DNA of 64,000 nt from Xanthoparmelia taractica (taxonomy: Eukaryota > Ascomycota > Lecanoromycetes > Lecanorales > Parmeliaceae): contig JANQBS010000050.1 in assembly GCA_033085395.1 (NCBI GenBank), forward strand, positions 62,001 through 126,000, in the 5' to 3' direction. Position 1 is the first letter of the stretch; every line of letters begins with the position of its first letter. Position numbers and translations under genes: made by a program. Positions 55,213-64,000 of the stretch are shown here, piece by piece. The notes under the pieces were generated by a model. The model saw only the letters and a list, made by a program, of their open reading frames with translations, was not told the DNA's origin and ran no database searches.

Positions 55213-58104
55213 AGAGTGTGTGTGGTATGCATGCATGCATGCATGGATGTCTTTGTCTGTAATGTCTTTAATTAGCTTGCGCCTTCGATGTACATAGTTG
55301 GATATCTCTCGCCACTCGGAATCTGTGTTTGCGCATCGAGTTCTTGCATGTGAAACCGTCGACCGTATGTATATCTATCGCCCCGGTCCGAACCACCCGG
55401 AAGCTATATCTCAAACACGCAAAAGAAAAAAGCAAACCGTTTACCAAGATAGCCGCTCGCTGACACTATCATCCGTATCTAACCTTGGGTGGGTTGCAGC
55501 GGGCGGCGCTCCAATAGGCACATCACATAACAAAACAGCACAAACCCAACAAAACACTACATGGCACTACACCAGCTCCCCTCTTAATCTCAACCTTGAT
55601 ACCTCCTACGAACCTTGGTCATGGCTTTTTTTTTATCTTACTAGAGTATGTTGGTGCTGATAAGGCAAGGTTGAGAGCTCCTTCGAGTGTTTGCTGCAGA
55701 AGAGCATGCTGTCTGTTGTTCCAAGAAGGCTTTGTTGAACGATGACTGGAGACAGATCCTATTACGCGAACAGGACTCGATATGAGCGAAGAAAATGCCG
55801 TCAACGGTCTTCAACAGGTTGGTGAACGATAAAGACGGAGACAAAGACGGACTGGTCCCGAGTAGGGATACATCTCGTTGCCTAGTTAGTCAGCAAAATA
55901 GCCACTACGTACGCTTTGATGCTACCTCCGTACTAGTGTATGTGGTCTGCGGTCTGTGTATCCTGTGTTATAGGGTTATGCTGACTGCATAAAGTAAGAT
56001 CGCTTCTTCATGCCGATTTTTTTCTTGTCCCGAGTCATGGTCGTTTTTGTCATTTCTATGCCACTGGCTGGTTCAGAGCGAGTAAAGTTGAATTGGATGC
56101 TTTGAAGTCCAACTAAACCCCAGTTGGGACGGGCGCTGAGATGGGGAACATGCGATGTACTGACTGGGATAGCTGAGCGTGGGCTCCAGGCAGATTATGA
56201 AAAGGTGCTCGAGAGGACGGAGATATAAAAAGGCGTGTATAAAACCCACATTGTACGATTCCATCAAACCTCTGCATATTGCTTGCTTTCTCTGAGAAGT
56301 GAACCGTTCCTTGAGATGTCTCAAAAACCCAGCATTGGCATCAACCATCACAAAAGCGGCCACTGCTGCGCTCCTAGTTCCTCTGCCCTAATAGGTGACC
56401 GTTAAGGAGGGTGAAATGGGATCTGGAAGCACGAGGGTGCCGAGGGGGATGCAGGGTGGGGCTTTTGTGGCGTTGACGACGCTGAGGCCGGAGGATTTTA
56501 CGGATTTGCAGGACGCTCGACGCTGGTTGGGCCGCTTGTTTTTTGAGGTCTCTTGAGTGAGGGATGGAGTTGTATGAAGTAGGAGAGGGCTTTTTTTTTG
56601 GGGATTTGTTCGCTGCGGTTGATGGGGAAAGGGGTGGAAGTTTGGGTCTAGAGAGAGATGGTAGTGCTTTGTACTGATTGATAGATTTGTAGAATCAAGA
56701 TTAAAAAGACAATGTACGGTATTCATCATCACCAGAAAACGGCCGTCGAGAACTCGCATCTAGCGTCTAGTCCACGTGACATATCCAAGAACACCACCTA
56801 TATAATAGCGCCATCGAGAGAGGCTCAGCGTGACCTGAGCGCAAGCCGCTGCCCGAGTACCTTGCTTGTATCCATCACCATTCGTTCTTTAGCAAAGCTC
56901 AGCCAGTGAAGCAGCTCATACCACCGAACGGGTGATGGATAAATTGAACCTAATCGCCGTTCTGGATAGCCAACTTTAGCTCGAAGATCCCTTATATTCA
57001 GTCATTGGATGATCGGACCGGACCGTTGTAAAAAAGGCATCCCAAGAATCTTTCTCACGCATCGGGTCATCATCATCGTAAAGTGAAAGCACTTGCAGAG
57101 CTAGTTGGGAATCGAATACCCTGCCCTCGATCGGATAGCGCCCCCCAGTCTGCAAGACTGCCTAGATAAACCGCTTATATCTGATTCAACCCGTACCTAA
57201 AGCACAGCTTCACCTGGTGCGTGCTCACTTTCATACCCTAACCACATTACCTTGCAAAGGGTTCCCGAGCTATTCATATCGGCCGAAAACAAAAAAAATG
57301 TCGCAGATAGATATAAGCTTCGTTGCTCGATCCGTATAATTCCATTGATCTAGTACTCCAGAGCAACTGCGTGAAGCCAAGATGTCCGCAAGATTTTCTT
57401 CGAGGCAACGCTCGCAATCCCCACAGTCTCACTGCCTTGACGACTTCCGTAATCGGTAGCATCCATCCAAGCCTCGAGATTGTCACATAACCTATATCCC
57501 CGTGTTAAATCATGCTTTAACACGAAATCAAAAACATACTTTGATACCTCGAATCTGAAACCTCGACACGAATTCCGTGTAATCTTCCTCCGAGCCACTG
57601 GTGTAGCAGAGAAGCCAGACCAGGCCAGGCCGGGGCAGGGGGACAGAGGGAAGGGGGGGGGGAGAGTTGGCTGCGTTGTTGGTTAGTGGATGGGATTGCG
57701 AGGGTGGTGAGAAGGGATGGGATGGGATGGGATAGAACAGCAGCTGGATTGATCTTAATGGAGGAAGGGAGGGAGAGATTGGGATGGGTGGGAAGTGACG
57801 TGAGTGAGCTTTGGTGTTTGGGTTTGAGGGTATGAGGCTGATAGGAATGGCTTTTGGTGTGGAGGCTTCGGTGCGCTGCGTTGGTTTGTTGGCTTTCCCG
57901 ATTGCGAAATCATTCCCGCACTCTTCGCTTCTCTATATCTGCATACCTTTTTTTGTGATTGCCTCTTCGGTCTACGCGATTGTCAGTATGAGGAGATGGC
58001 CTGGTTTTGACATTATCGGATGATAGCTTATGTATATCTGATATCTCAGTAAATGGTACATGTAGCCGACATATATTTGTATTTAAGTCCTTACCGGAAA
58101 TTCA
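55213..58104. other. 2.9-kb intergenic region
   Basis: No supported gene. It contains an ATGC tandem run at 55228-55244, a T run near 55628, a G run at about 57652-57662 and GATGG repeats at about 57714-57732. A tRNA-like stretch near 57115-57170 was examined and rejected. Confidence 0.45.
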
Positions 58105-59952
58105 TCAATCGTCCTCCTTCCTAGACTCAACTAGTCTCCAAAGCGCCCTTAGGACGGCAACACCACCGCTCTGTGTCTCCACCGTCCTTCCTCGTCCTCT
58201 GTCGTTGATATCGCCTAATCCCAGTTCATCAGTCGATTCGTACACGCCGTGGCAACTCCGTTCTTGCTTTCCAAGACCCCTAATTATATTGCTTTCGTAT
58301 ATTGCATCATCCTCTGGTAACCGCCATATCTCATCCATGGGGACCCCTTCATTCCTGTAATCCGTTCCTTGTGTACTCGGACCGTCGAAGTCTCTGTTCG
58401 CTCTATCTGCACACCGTCGCCGACTGGCAGGTCTACCCCACCACTCACCAAACTTGCCATCTTGATTCCTCGTTACGTATGCTGCGAACGCATTATGCCG
58501 TATCCAATCGCCGTACTCATCACAGCTCTTCTGGTGCAATTGTTTCATGTCTTCGTCATCCAGTAAAGCTTCTGCATTCTTATTCCACTCGTGGCGTGTC
58601 AGCGGACTGCAGAATAGCGTCAAGTGATGGAAGAAGATCCCCTTGAAAGTTTGCCCGTTCTGACTGCACGATCCGCTCCAGTCGCACAGCTCTTCCATCA
58701 CGCCGCCTCTTCCTAGACCTGCCCAGAGGTATTGTCGCTCTGTACCCCTGTGTTCCCATCCTGTCGAGCGGATTACGCTGCGCACCAATTCATGCCCGTC
58801 TTCTAAATAGACTCTTGTCCCCGTAGCTTCCCACAACCCTTTCAGCCCAGACAGAATAACGCCTTGGTTGTATGTGTACACCTTTTCGTCCTTCAAATCG
58901 CATTTTTCAGTCCCATTACTTCCATTCTTACCGCCTCGCCAGCCGGTGATGTGGAAACCATCTACGTACAACCCGTATTCGTTCTTCATGTTGCTATTTT
59001 TCAGCCACTGATATGCTTCCACCGCCTTGTCCAGGAATCGTACATCATGCGCCTTCACAGGTGGTAAGCCCGTGTGGGCTAGGAAAGGCGAGGGATCGCT
59101 ATCTCCAGGGAAGTATAAGTACATGCTTATGGAGGCAGCAATGTAAAGCTCGTTCGTTATGGCGTTCTTGTACGGCGCAAGGTAGGGATTCCAAATCATG
59201 CCGCCACCGCACAGACTGGTGTCCCAGCCGCGAGAGGCGAGATCATAGAAGAGGCGGGCGCGGTGGGCGTATTGAGGGACGAACTGGCTGGCATACCATG
59301 TCGCATTCTTATCGTAGTACGCGGTGTAATGCAGAGAGGAGTGTAGCTTGATGAATTTGACAGCCTCCAACCATCCGAGAACCACCCACAGCATGTCATC
59401 GTAGGCCTGTGTGCGCAACGCGAACGCGTTCTCGCCAAAGTAGAAGGATGTGATTTGTGTAAAGTAGCGGTTAATTAGGTTCTCATGGTCGCGTGCTTCG
59501 TCTATGCAGAGGGGAGAGGAGGATCTGAGTCTTTGAGCGTAGTGTGTCATTGTTGAGAGGGTTGCAGAGATTTGAGTGCCCATTACCGCGGCTGTCCAAT
59601 CGATGGCTTCGGGCCAGTTGCCTTGGGAGACGGTGAAGAAGTGGGACTGCATGACCTCGAGGGCACCAAGGAGGGCTGTGTAGGTGAAAGGGTATGTGTT
59701 CGGTTCCTGCGAGATGGCTTGGGGCAGTGCCGCATTGTTGTCGGTAGCAAATGCATGCTGTTGCGGTAGGACCTTCTCGCCCAACAGGCGCTTCGAGTCC
59801 AACAACGAGCGCTGTACTACAGCTTCTCCATTTGCCCGAGTAGCCTCTTGGCCTGAGACTGCAATTGCAAAGGTTGAGGCAAATAGGTATATAAGGGGAA
59901 AGATGAGCAGTTGCGCAGCAGGGCAGCCAGTATTTCGAGGGCGTATGATCAT
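58105..59952 (-). CDS. GH76 family alpha-1,6-mannanase-like glycoside hydrolase, secreted
   Basis: A 615-residue protein when started at the ATG at 59952, which gives a signal-peptide-like N-terminus (GCPAAQLLIFPLIYLFASTFAIAVSG). The open frame continues to an upstream ATG at 60021, so the start is not certain. GH76 features: YAQRLRSSS...NLINRYFTQITSFYFGENAF leading to AYDDMLWVVLGWLEA with the paired catalytic aspartates (residues 185-186 from this start), LCGGGMIWNPYLAPYKNAITNEL, KVYTYNQGVILSGLKGLWEATG and FKGIFFHHL. The family cleaves alpha-1,6-mannan; its fungal Dfg5/Dcw1 relatives act in attaching GPI proteins to the wall. This protein lacks a GPI tail and carries a C-terminal charged extension of about 100 residues. 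Probably extracellular, acting on wall mannan. Confidence 0.88.
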   Translation of the reverse strand: MIIRPRNTGCPAAQLLIFPLIYLFASTFAIAVSGQEATRANGEAVVQRSLLDSKRLLGEKVLPQQHAFATDNNAALPQAISQEPNTYPFTYTALLGALEVMQSHFFTVSQGNWPEAIDWTAAVMGTQISATLSTMTHYAQRLRSSSPLCIDEARDHENLINRYFTQITSFYFGENAFALRTQAYDDMLWVVLGWLEAVKFIKLHSSLHYTAYYDKNATWYASQFVPQYAHRARLFYDLASRGWDTSLCGGGMIWNPYLAPYKNAITNELYIAASISMYLYFPGDSDPSPFLAHTGLPPVKAHDVRFLDKAVEAYQWLKNSNMKNEYGLYVDGFHITGWRGGKNGSNGTEKCDLKDEKVYTYNQGVILSGLKGLWEATGTRVYLEDGHELVRSVIRSTGWEHRGTERQYLWAGLGRGGVMEELCDWSGSCSQNGQTFKGIFFHHLTLFCSPLTRHEWNKNAEALLDDEDMKQLHQKSCDEYGDWIRHNAFAAYVTRNQDGKFGEWWGRPASRRRCADRANRDFDGPSTQGTDYRNEGVPMDEIWRLPEDDAIYESNIIRGLGKQERSCHGVYESTDELGLGDINDRGRGRTVETQSGGVAVLRALWRLVESRKEDD

Positions 59953-60301
59953 GATTGGCAAAATGGAAAGATTGAAAGCAGAGACGAAGCAATTAGCGAC
60001 ATCTCTGTACTGATTCACCAAGCCTTGAGCTGAAGAAAGAGAGGGCGTACCCTGTAGAGACGAGACGGTATATAGTTGTTGCTCTGGCTATTTTATCGCT
60101 TGGTGGTGATGAGAAGGAAATGAATGAATGGTGCATGATGCATGATGCAATTCAACTTTGTAGACCAAAATCTCCGGCCATGAATGTGGGGGTAAACGCG
60201 CTAGAACTAAGTAAGGTAGCCTCGAATTTGCCGCCAACCCCTCGCGAACGATGCCAAATCATATTAGAGCAGAATGATTCCACATAGCAAAAAATACTGG
60301 A
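59953..60301. other. Upstream region of the GH76 gene
   Basis: Leader and promoter of the mannanase gene, then the 3' flank of the tRNA. Contains two or three GCATGATGCA-type repeats near 60133-60151. No gene of its own. Confidence 0.4.
60289..60294 (-). terminator. RNA polymerase III terminator of tRNA-Leu
   Basis: Six A residues on the plus strand give TTTTTT on the transcribed-like strand, 8 bases past the 3' end of the tRNA. This is the standard Pol III stop signal. Confidence 0.75.
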
Positions 60302-60396
60302 TGACAACTGAGGGATTCGAACCCTCGCTCTTTCGAACTAGTAGATACTGTTGGCAGTTCCTGAAACTAGCGCCATAACCACTCGGCCAAGTTGCC
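60302..60396 (-). tRNA. tRNA-Leu (CAG anticodon) with a 16-nt intron
   Basis: The minus strand folds as a class II tRNA. The acceptor stem GGCAACT pairs with AGTTGTC (one G-T pair) with discriminator A. The D arm is GCCGAGTGGTTATGGC. The anticodon stem is CTAGT/ACTAG with loop TTCAGG plus T and anticodon CAG (plus-strand 60361-60363). An intron of 16 nt lies one base 3' of the anticodon (60344-60359), the canonical nuclear position. A longer variable arm precedes a perfect T arm, GAGGG-TTCGAAT-CCCTC. A box and B box (GGTTCGAATCC) are intact. Confidence 0.92.
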
Positions 60397-62566
60397 TCAT
60401 GCAGGAACTATCAAATTTCTAAGATTTTATATATTCTAGCTTTATGACAGTCAATCTAATGCCTTGTTCACTCGGCCAATTTCTAAATTTAACGCAGATG
60501 TGAAGACAAAATCATTTGGCTACTTGCATTCAGGAATGGGCAACAGTCTAGCACGCCTTCTTCCGCAAATGGCATCAAATCAACGGGAGCGCGCCCTCGT
60601 CAAAGAAATTCGGTTCATCGCTTCTCTAGACTGCGATTTTAAAGCTTACGACTTATGAGAGCCTTCAAATTATAGTGGGCGCAACATCAGTGACCCATGC
60701 TGTACTAATCCATCAGTTCTAGGACCTTTCACTGCTTTGTTACAAGTCAAATTTACATGGGACTGGGTGGGAACCATTGCCTGGCTTTGAGATCTTTGCA
60801 CTCAAGTGTATAAGTCTTTCGCTTTCCGTGCAGCTGCGTGCTGGAAGACAAAGATGCGTTTCACTTCAAGGGGATGTTCTATGATTTTGATGTACCTCAA
60901 ATTTCTTCTAGGTATCCTGGGTTGAGCTTCATACTTTTAGCTCGAGCAATACCGGCTCACTTGGATTATAATGTGTTTGTGGTGGCCCCGGGGCTTTAAG
61001 ATCAAATACCTACAACGAGCTAGCTTGCGAGGGCCGCGTTGCTTTGGCTGGTTTCTGAAGCTCAGAATTGGGATGCAAGGTGGAAGATGGGGGTTCGATG
61101 GTTGAACGGTGCATCGTCCACAGAAGCTCTTCGTGTGAGAAGGGTAAGGTATTTCAGAAAACACTACCTCGGATCGTTGAGAGAGTGTAGTTAGCCGGGA
61201 GTTTGCATAAAGTCGGAGACCACAATGATCTCAGCCAATAACTTGAGTCCTCATCGTCTGGGACCGTGCATATGGACCTGTCGGTCAAGTAGCTGGGGTA
61301 AGGCCCATAGTTGAGGGCATAGAATCTACCGCATGGAGCTTCAACACCGAGTCTCATGGGCTACCAGCGGATAATTTCAGTCTCAGTCTCAGTCCTGGTC
61401 TCGAATCATGCCAGCTCTCCACTACAGATGTCTGATGGATAGCATTGCGTTCAATGTACGACCATCCGCAGCCGTGCCAGGTAATTTTATTGAGTTTACT
61501 GTAAATACATCAGATTCTACCTTTAAGGGCGATTGCAAAGATCTGCAGTGGTTTACTGTTCCTGTGGGATACAAGGATAACCACGGCATCATTGGTGCCT
61601 GGACCCGCAGCAGTGTTATAGTGTTAGCGAAATCATTCCTTAGCAGCACAGCATGCAGGATCTTTATTTCTGACTGATTCGTAAGCTAGTCTTGCTATCA
61701 TCATACGGAACAGTGGTTTCACGAGCTGGCGAGAGCAGGGAGCCCTCCTCTACTCAGTGTGTTAAACGAGTCGATGGGAAGCTCTACTTACGCTGACGGA
61801 CGAATAAAGCGGGGAATCTACAATATGGGGTTCTAATCTCCGGGATGGACTATCATAGATTCCCTTAAGAGTCCAGCGACGATTCGTACCTTTCATATTG
61901 TGGGGCACTGTCACTTCATGGACAAGGGTTTCCAATAACATCGCACTTCTGATTCTATTCTCTCTGAGTATTCACCTTCAGAGACACATTGGTTCCCAAA
62001 TGTCCTTATGAAATAATGAGCTGGGATCGGAGCGCAGCTTGCAAGGCTTTGGGTGAACGACATGGTTATACCAGTTGTGGGCTTGAAGTATTCTCCGAGA
62101 CAATGGATTCCTAGATCCGTTGCCTGTTGCATAGCATACTTTTCTGCCTTAGATAGCTTGGGTAAAGGCCTTGTCGGGTTTGCTGCTAGTTAATAGCTCC
62201 GTCATACTTTTTGATTGTTTGGCAGATTATTTCAGAGGCTTGCATCACCCTAACGGTATAGATGTAAGATCTATCAGAAGAGGAAGAAGAGTGTGAAGCC
62301 ATGTCCTTTACTTGGTCGCTCCAGGCTCCGCCTTACAAGGCGGTGCTTCCCACAGATCCACAAACAACACTCCAGTCTAATTCTTTTCACATTATTCCTT
62401 CCAGACTCTACGTGCCAACGTCTAACATATCCTGGTATTTAGTTATCAGCGTCTGCTCATATACATCTACCAGTCACACTTTTCGACATCTGGTCCATTA
62501 TTCTCGCCGGCTTGTCCTTTACTTTGCGTCTTCGAAGTTCAAGGGCTCACGAATATATCCCTCAAC
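60397..62566. other. 2.2-kb gene-poor region
   Basis: No intact gene was identified. A plus-strand frame at 61408-61677 (MPALHYRCLMDSIAFNVRP... ending FISD) has no recognised family and is unsupported. CAGTCT repeats occur near 61378-61395. The final 250 bases are the likely promoter of the zinc-finger gene. Confidence 0.4.
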
Positions 62567-63466
62567 ATGCAGCCCCCAAAGCAATCCCTACCCATGACTC
62601 CGGAATTTGAAAAACGGTTAGCCAAAGTCAACGGAGTTGTTATTGCCTCAAAGATCCCCGAAGGAGGAAAAGTTCTCAAGCCGACGACTCAGAGATACGA
62701 GAGATACGTCCGTACAACAAACCGTAATACAAAACGGACAAGGATTTGCATCATCTGCGGCTTTGATTCTCGTGACGCAAGAGGCCTTCGAAATCACTTT
62801 GTGGTTTGTGTTGAGCGAAACGGTAATCCAAACGGAGTGCGGTGGGATAACGCATTGCAACCTCCGGCCATGCCTGCAGGGCCTGTGAATATGCAAAGCA
62901 GGTATAAAAGCTCCTTAGCAAGTTACCCATTCTTCAAGACTTATTTGGACATTGGCAGTGGATCTCAAGAAATACAGTGCGAAGGCTTACAGCCCAGAGA
63001 TTACGAGCTCAACAACGGTAATATTCATGTAAAAGGACAGCAAAAGTCACTCCCTGATCGCTTTGATAATCGCCAACCGCAGCCGATTTCTGCGCTCTCA
63101 GATGATGGCTTGCAGCTATACCACCCGGACATTCCGCAGATCGACCACCCCGGCAGCGTGCATCTCTACGATCCTCACCTTGAATATCTCAACCCTGAGC
63201 TCAAATGTCCGTATCTGAATGCTTCGGACCCGCGCATCCGAGTGGATGTCTTGACCAATAAAACACTGCTCTCGATGCTGCAAGCCTGGCAAGACCTTAT
63301 CTATGACAGGGGCATGGAATACACTCTACAGCACCCTCGGTTTCAGGAGCTAATGAAAGAGCTGGTTGAAAGAAACGTGATAAGTGCGGATTGGACGTGG
63401 ACTGTCGATGTCGAGGAGGTAGATATGGCTTTTGCTAGGGTAGTGGATGGAGGCCGGAGTCCCTGA
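62567..63466 (+). CDS. C2HC zinc-finger-containing fungal protein, function unknown
   Basis: A 299-residue single-exon protein. The N-terminal third carries one zinc-knuckle-like motif: C61-x2-C64-x12-H77-x3-C81 in CIICGFDSRDARGLRNHF followed by VVCVERNGNPNGVRWD. The basic run just before it (TNRNTKRTR) would suit nucleic-acid or nuclear targeting. The middle (HPDIPQIDHPGSVHLYDPHL, YLNPELKCPYL) is Pro/His/Tyr-rich and probably flexible. The C-terminus (TLLSMLQAWQDLIYDRGMEYTLQHP, ELMKELVERNVISADWTW) is predicted helical. I do not recognise an assigned family. The finger with the trailing RNGNPxGxxW motif looks conserved rather than accidental. The ATG is the first in the frame and follows an A-containing context (CAACATG). 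Confidence 0.7.
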   Translation: MQPPKQSLPMTPEFEKRLAKVNGVVIASKIPEGGKVLKPTTQRYERYVRTTNRNTKRTRICIICGFDSRDARGLRNHFVVCVERNGNPNGVRWDNALQPPAMPAGPVNMQSRYKSSLASYPFFKTYLDIGSGSQEIQCEGLQPRDYELNNGNIHVKGQQKSLPDRFDNRQPQPISALSDDGLQLYHPDIPQIDHPGSVHLYDPHLEYLNPELKCPYLNASDPRIRVDVLTNKTLLSMLQAWQDLIYDRGMEYTLQHPRFQELMKELVERNVISADWTWTVDVEEVDMAFARVVDGGRSP

Positions 63467-63830
63467 TCTTGTCGAGTGCTGGGGTGCTCAATGGTTTTTT
63501 TCTGATTCGACAACTCCAGATTCCACTTTGGATTTTCGTGATAACAGTTGTACTCTAGGAGAACCATTAACCTCATGGAAGCACATTCTTCGGATGTCTC
63601 TTGTACAACAATAGCATTGTGCACTCACCTTACAACAACGACAAAGCGCTTCTTTGTTTCATCCCTCTGGCATTGTTCACTCCACAGTCTTATAAAGTAC
63701 CCATCCTACCTCTCCTGCGCTTAGCGCTTTTCAACCCAAGACCTGAACCCACAACTCCAATTAAACCCCCAATCATCCACACCTGCCCTCCACAGCAACT
63801 TTTTTCCCACCATCCCTCTCCGCACCCCCA
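63467..63830. other. Short intergenic region
   Basis: About 360 bases between the zinc-finger gene and a gene running off the window. The second half is C-rich (CCCACC-type) and looks like a fungal leader; no other feature. Confidence 0.45.
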
Positions 63831-64000
63831 ATGGCAAACCCACCCACAACCGAATCCGACCTTGAGATAATCGGCACAGCCCGCAAACCCAACTTCTCGG
63901 ACCTAAGAGAACGTGGCCTCATCGGCCTACCTGATCCTGCCACTGAAATCTTATTTCGAAAAGCGGAATTCGAATCGGAGCAAGCGGAGCAGAAGACACA
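63831..64000 (+). CDS. N-terminal fragment of a protein cut by the window end
   Basis: An ATG at 63831 after a C-rich leader opens a frame that stays open to the last base: MANPPTTESDLEIIGTARKP, then SDLRERGLIGLPDPATEILF and a charged segment rich in Glu and Gln. Only 56 residues are visible. No family can be assigned. The compact acidic composition and the leader make it a plausible real gene start. Confidence 0.55.
   Translation, partial: MANPPTTESDLEIIGTARKPNFSDLRERGLIGLPDPATEILFRKAEFESEQAEQKT

Noticed and set aside
54022..55236. Long frames on the opposite strand of the FAD oxidoreductase (for example 54478-55236 minus)
   Set aside because: High GC content at third codon positions makes antisense frames open; the plus-strand protein has clear flavin motifs.
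57110..57180. tRNA-like segment with GGGTATTCGATTCCC on the minus strand
   Set aside because: The T-loop resemblance is partial, the anticodon stem can only be formed with a mismatched or five-base loop, and no acceptor stem pairs.
61408..61677. 89-codon plus-strand frame as a small secreted protein
   Set aside because: It has no signal peptide or paired cysteines, and antisense frames of similar length exist in the same place.
1..64000. CRISPR arrays, bacterial operons, riboswitches or prophage elements
   Set aside because: The sequence is spliced fungal nuclear DNA; no regularly spaced direct repeats with unique spacers were seen.
1..64000. A secondary-metabolite gene cluster suggested by the monooxygenase, the Zn2Cys6 regulator and the FAD oxidoreductase
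   Set aside because: They are more than 10 kb apart, there is no backbone synthase in the window, and the monooxygenase is dead.

Overview
The window is eukaryotic and comes from a filamentous ascomycete (Pezizomycotina). Evidence: spliced genes with short GT-AG introns (about 47-190 nt), C/T-rich leaders before start codons, a Zn(II)2Cys6 regulator, an Rck2/Srk1-type kinase, a fungal NACHT/ankyrin NLR, GPI-type and mucin-like wall proteins, and an intron-bearing tRNA-Leu. Class or genus cannot be fixed from the sequence. All spliced models below were built by hand from reading frame, splice sites and family conservation; most give an exact whole number of codons.

Layout. 1-6 kb: an AT-rich patch, a Harbinger-like MITE (567-1248), an alpha/beta hydrolase (1696-2823), and a dead FAD monooxygenase (3276-5127) split by a 418-bp hAT-type MITE with a perfect 8-bp target duplication. 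6-10 kb: a fragment of a mitochondrial lysyl-tRNA synthetase cut off at an exon edge, tail to tail with an NLR (7065-9774, minus). 10-19 kb: a DUF2462/UPF0390 protein, an Mtc1 homologue, a decayed disordered-protein gene (13048-14576), a Leu3/PrtT-like transcription factor (14988-17483, minus) and a small GPI-type surface protein. 20-31 kb: a 1,173-residue disordered protein with five arginine-rich repeats, the Srk1/Rck2-like kinase, and a frameshifted membrane/ankyrin gene. 31-40 kb: a 1,519-residue mucin-like secreted protein and a 3.8-kb gene-poor stretch. 40-46 kb: adenine phosphoribosyltransferase and a conserved coiled-coil protein. 46-64 kb: a long gene-poor stretch, a GRDP/DUF1399 protein with a Gly/Cys tail, a secreted FAD amine-oxidoreductase, a GH76 mannanase, tRNA-Leu(CAG), a zinc-finger protein and the start of another gene.

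The genes do not form an evident operon-like or biosynthetic cluster. Housekeeping functions (APRT, tRNA-Leu, Mtc1, DUF2462, stress kinase) alternate with accessory material (NLR, ankyrin relic, MITEs, decayed genes). Three loci carry disabling changes. In the monooxygenase and the 13-kb relic every nonsense codon can be explained by a C-to-T change, which is compatible with repeat-induced point mutation but does not prove it. No complete new multi-gene system was found. The strongest leads are the two MITEs, the repeat protein at 20-24 kb, the APRT intron that can be retained without breaking the frame, and the NLR beside a broken tRNA synthetase gene.
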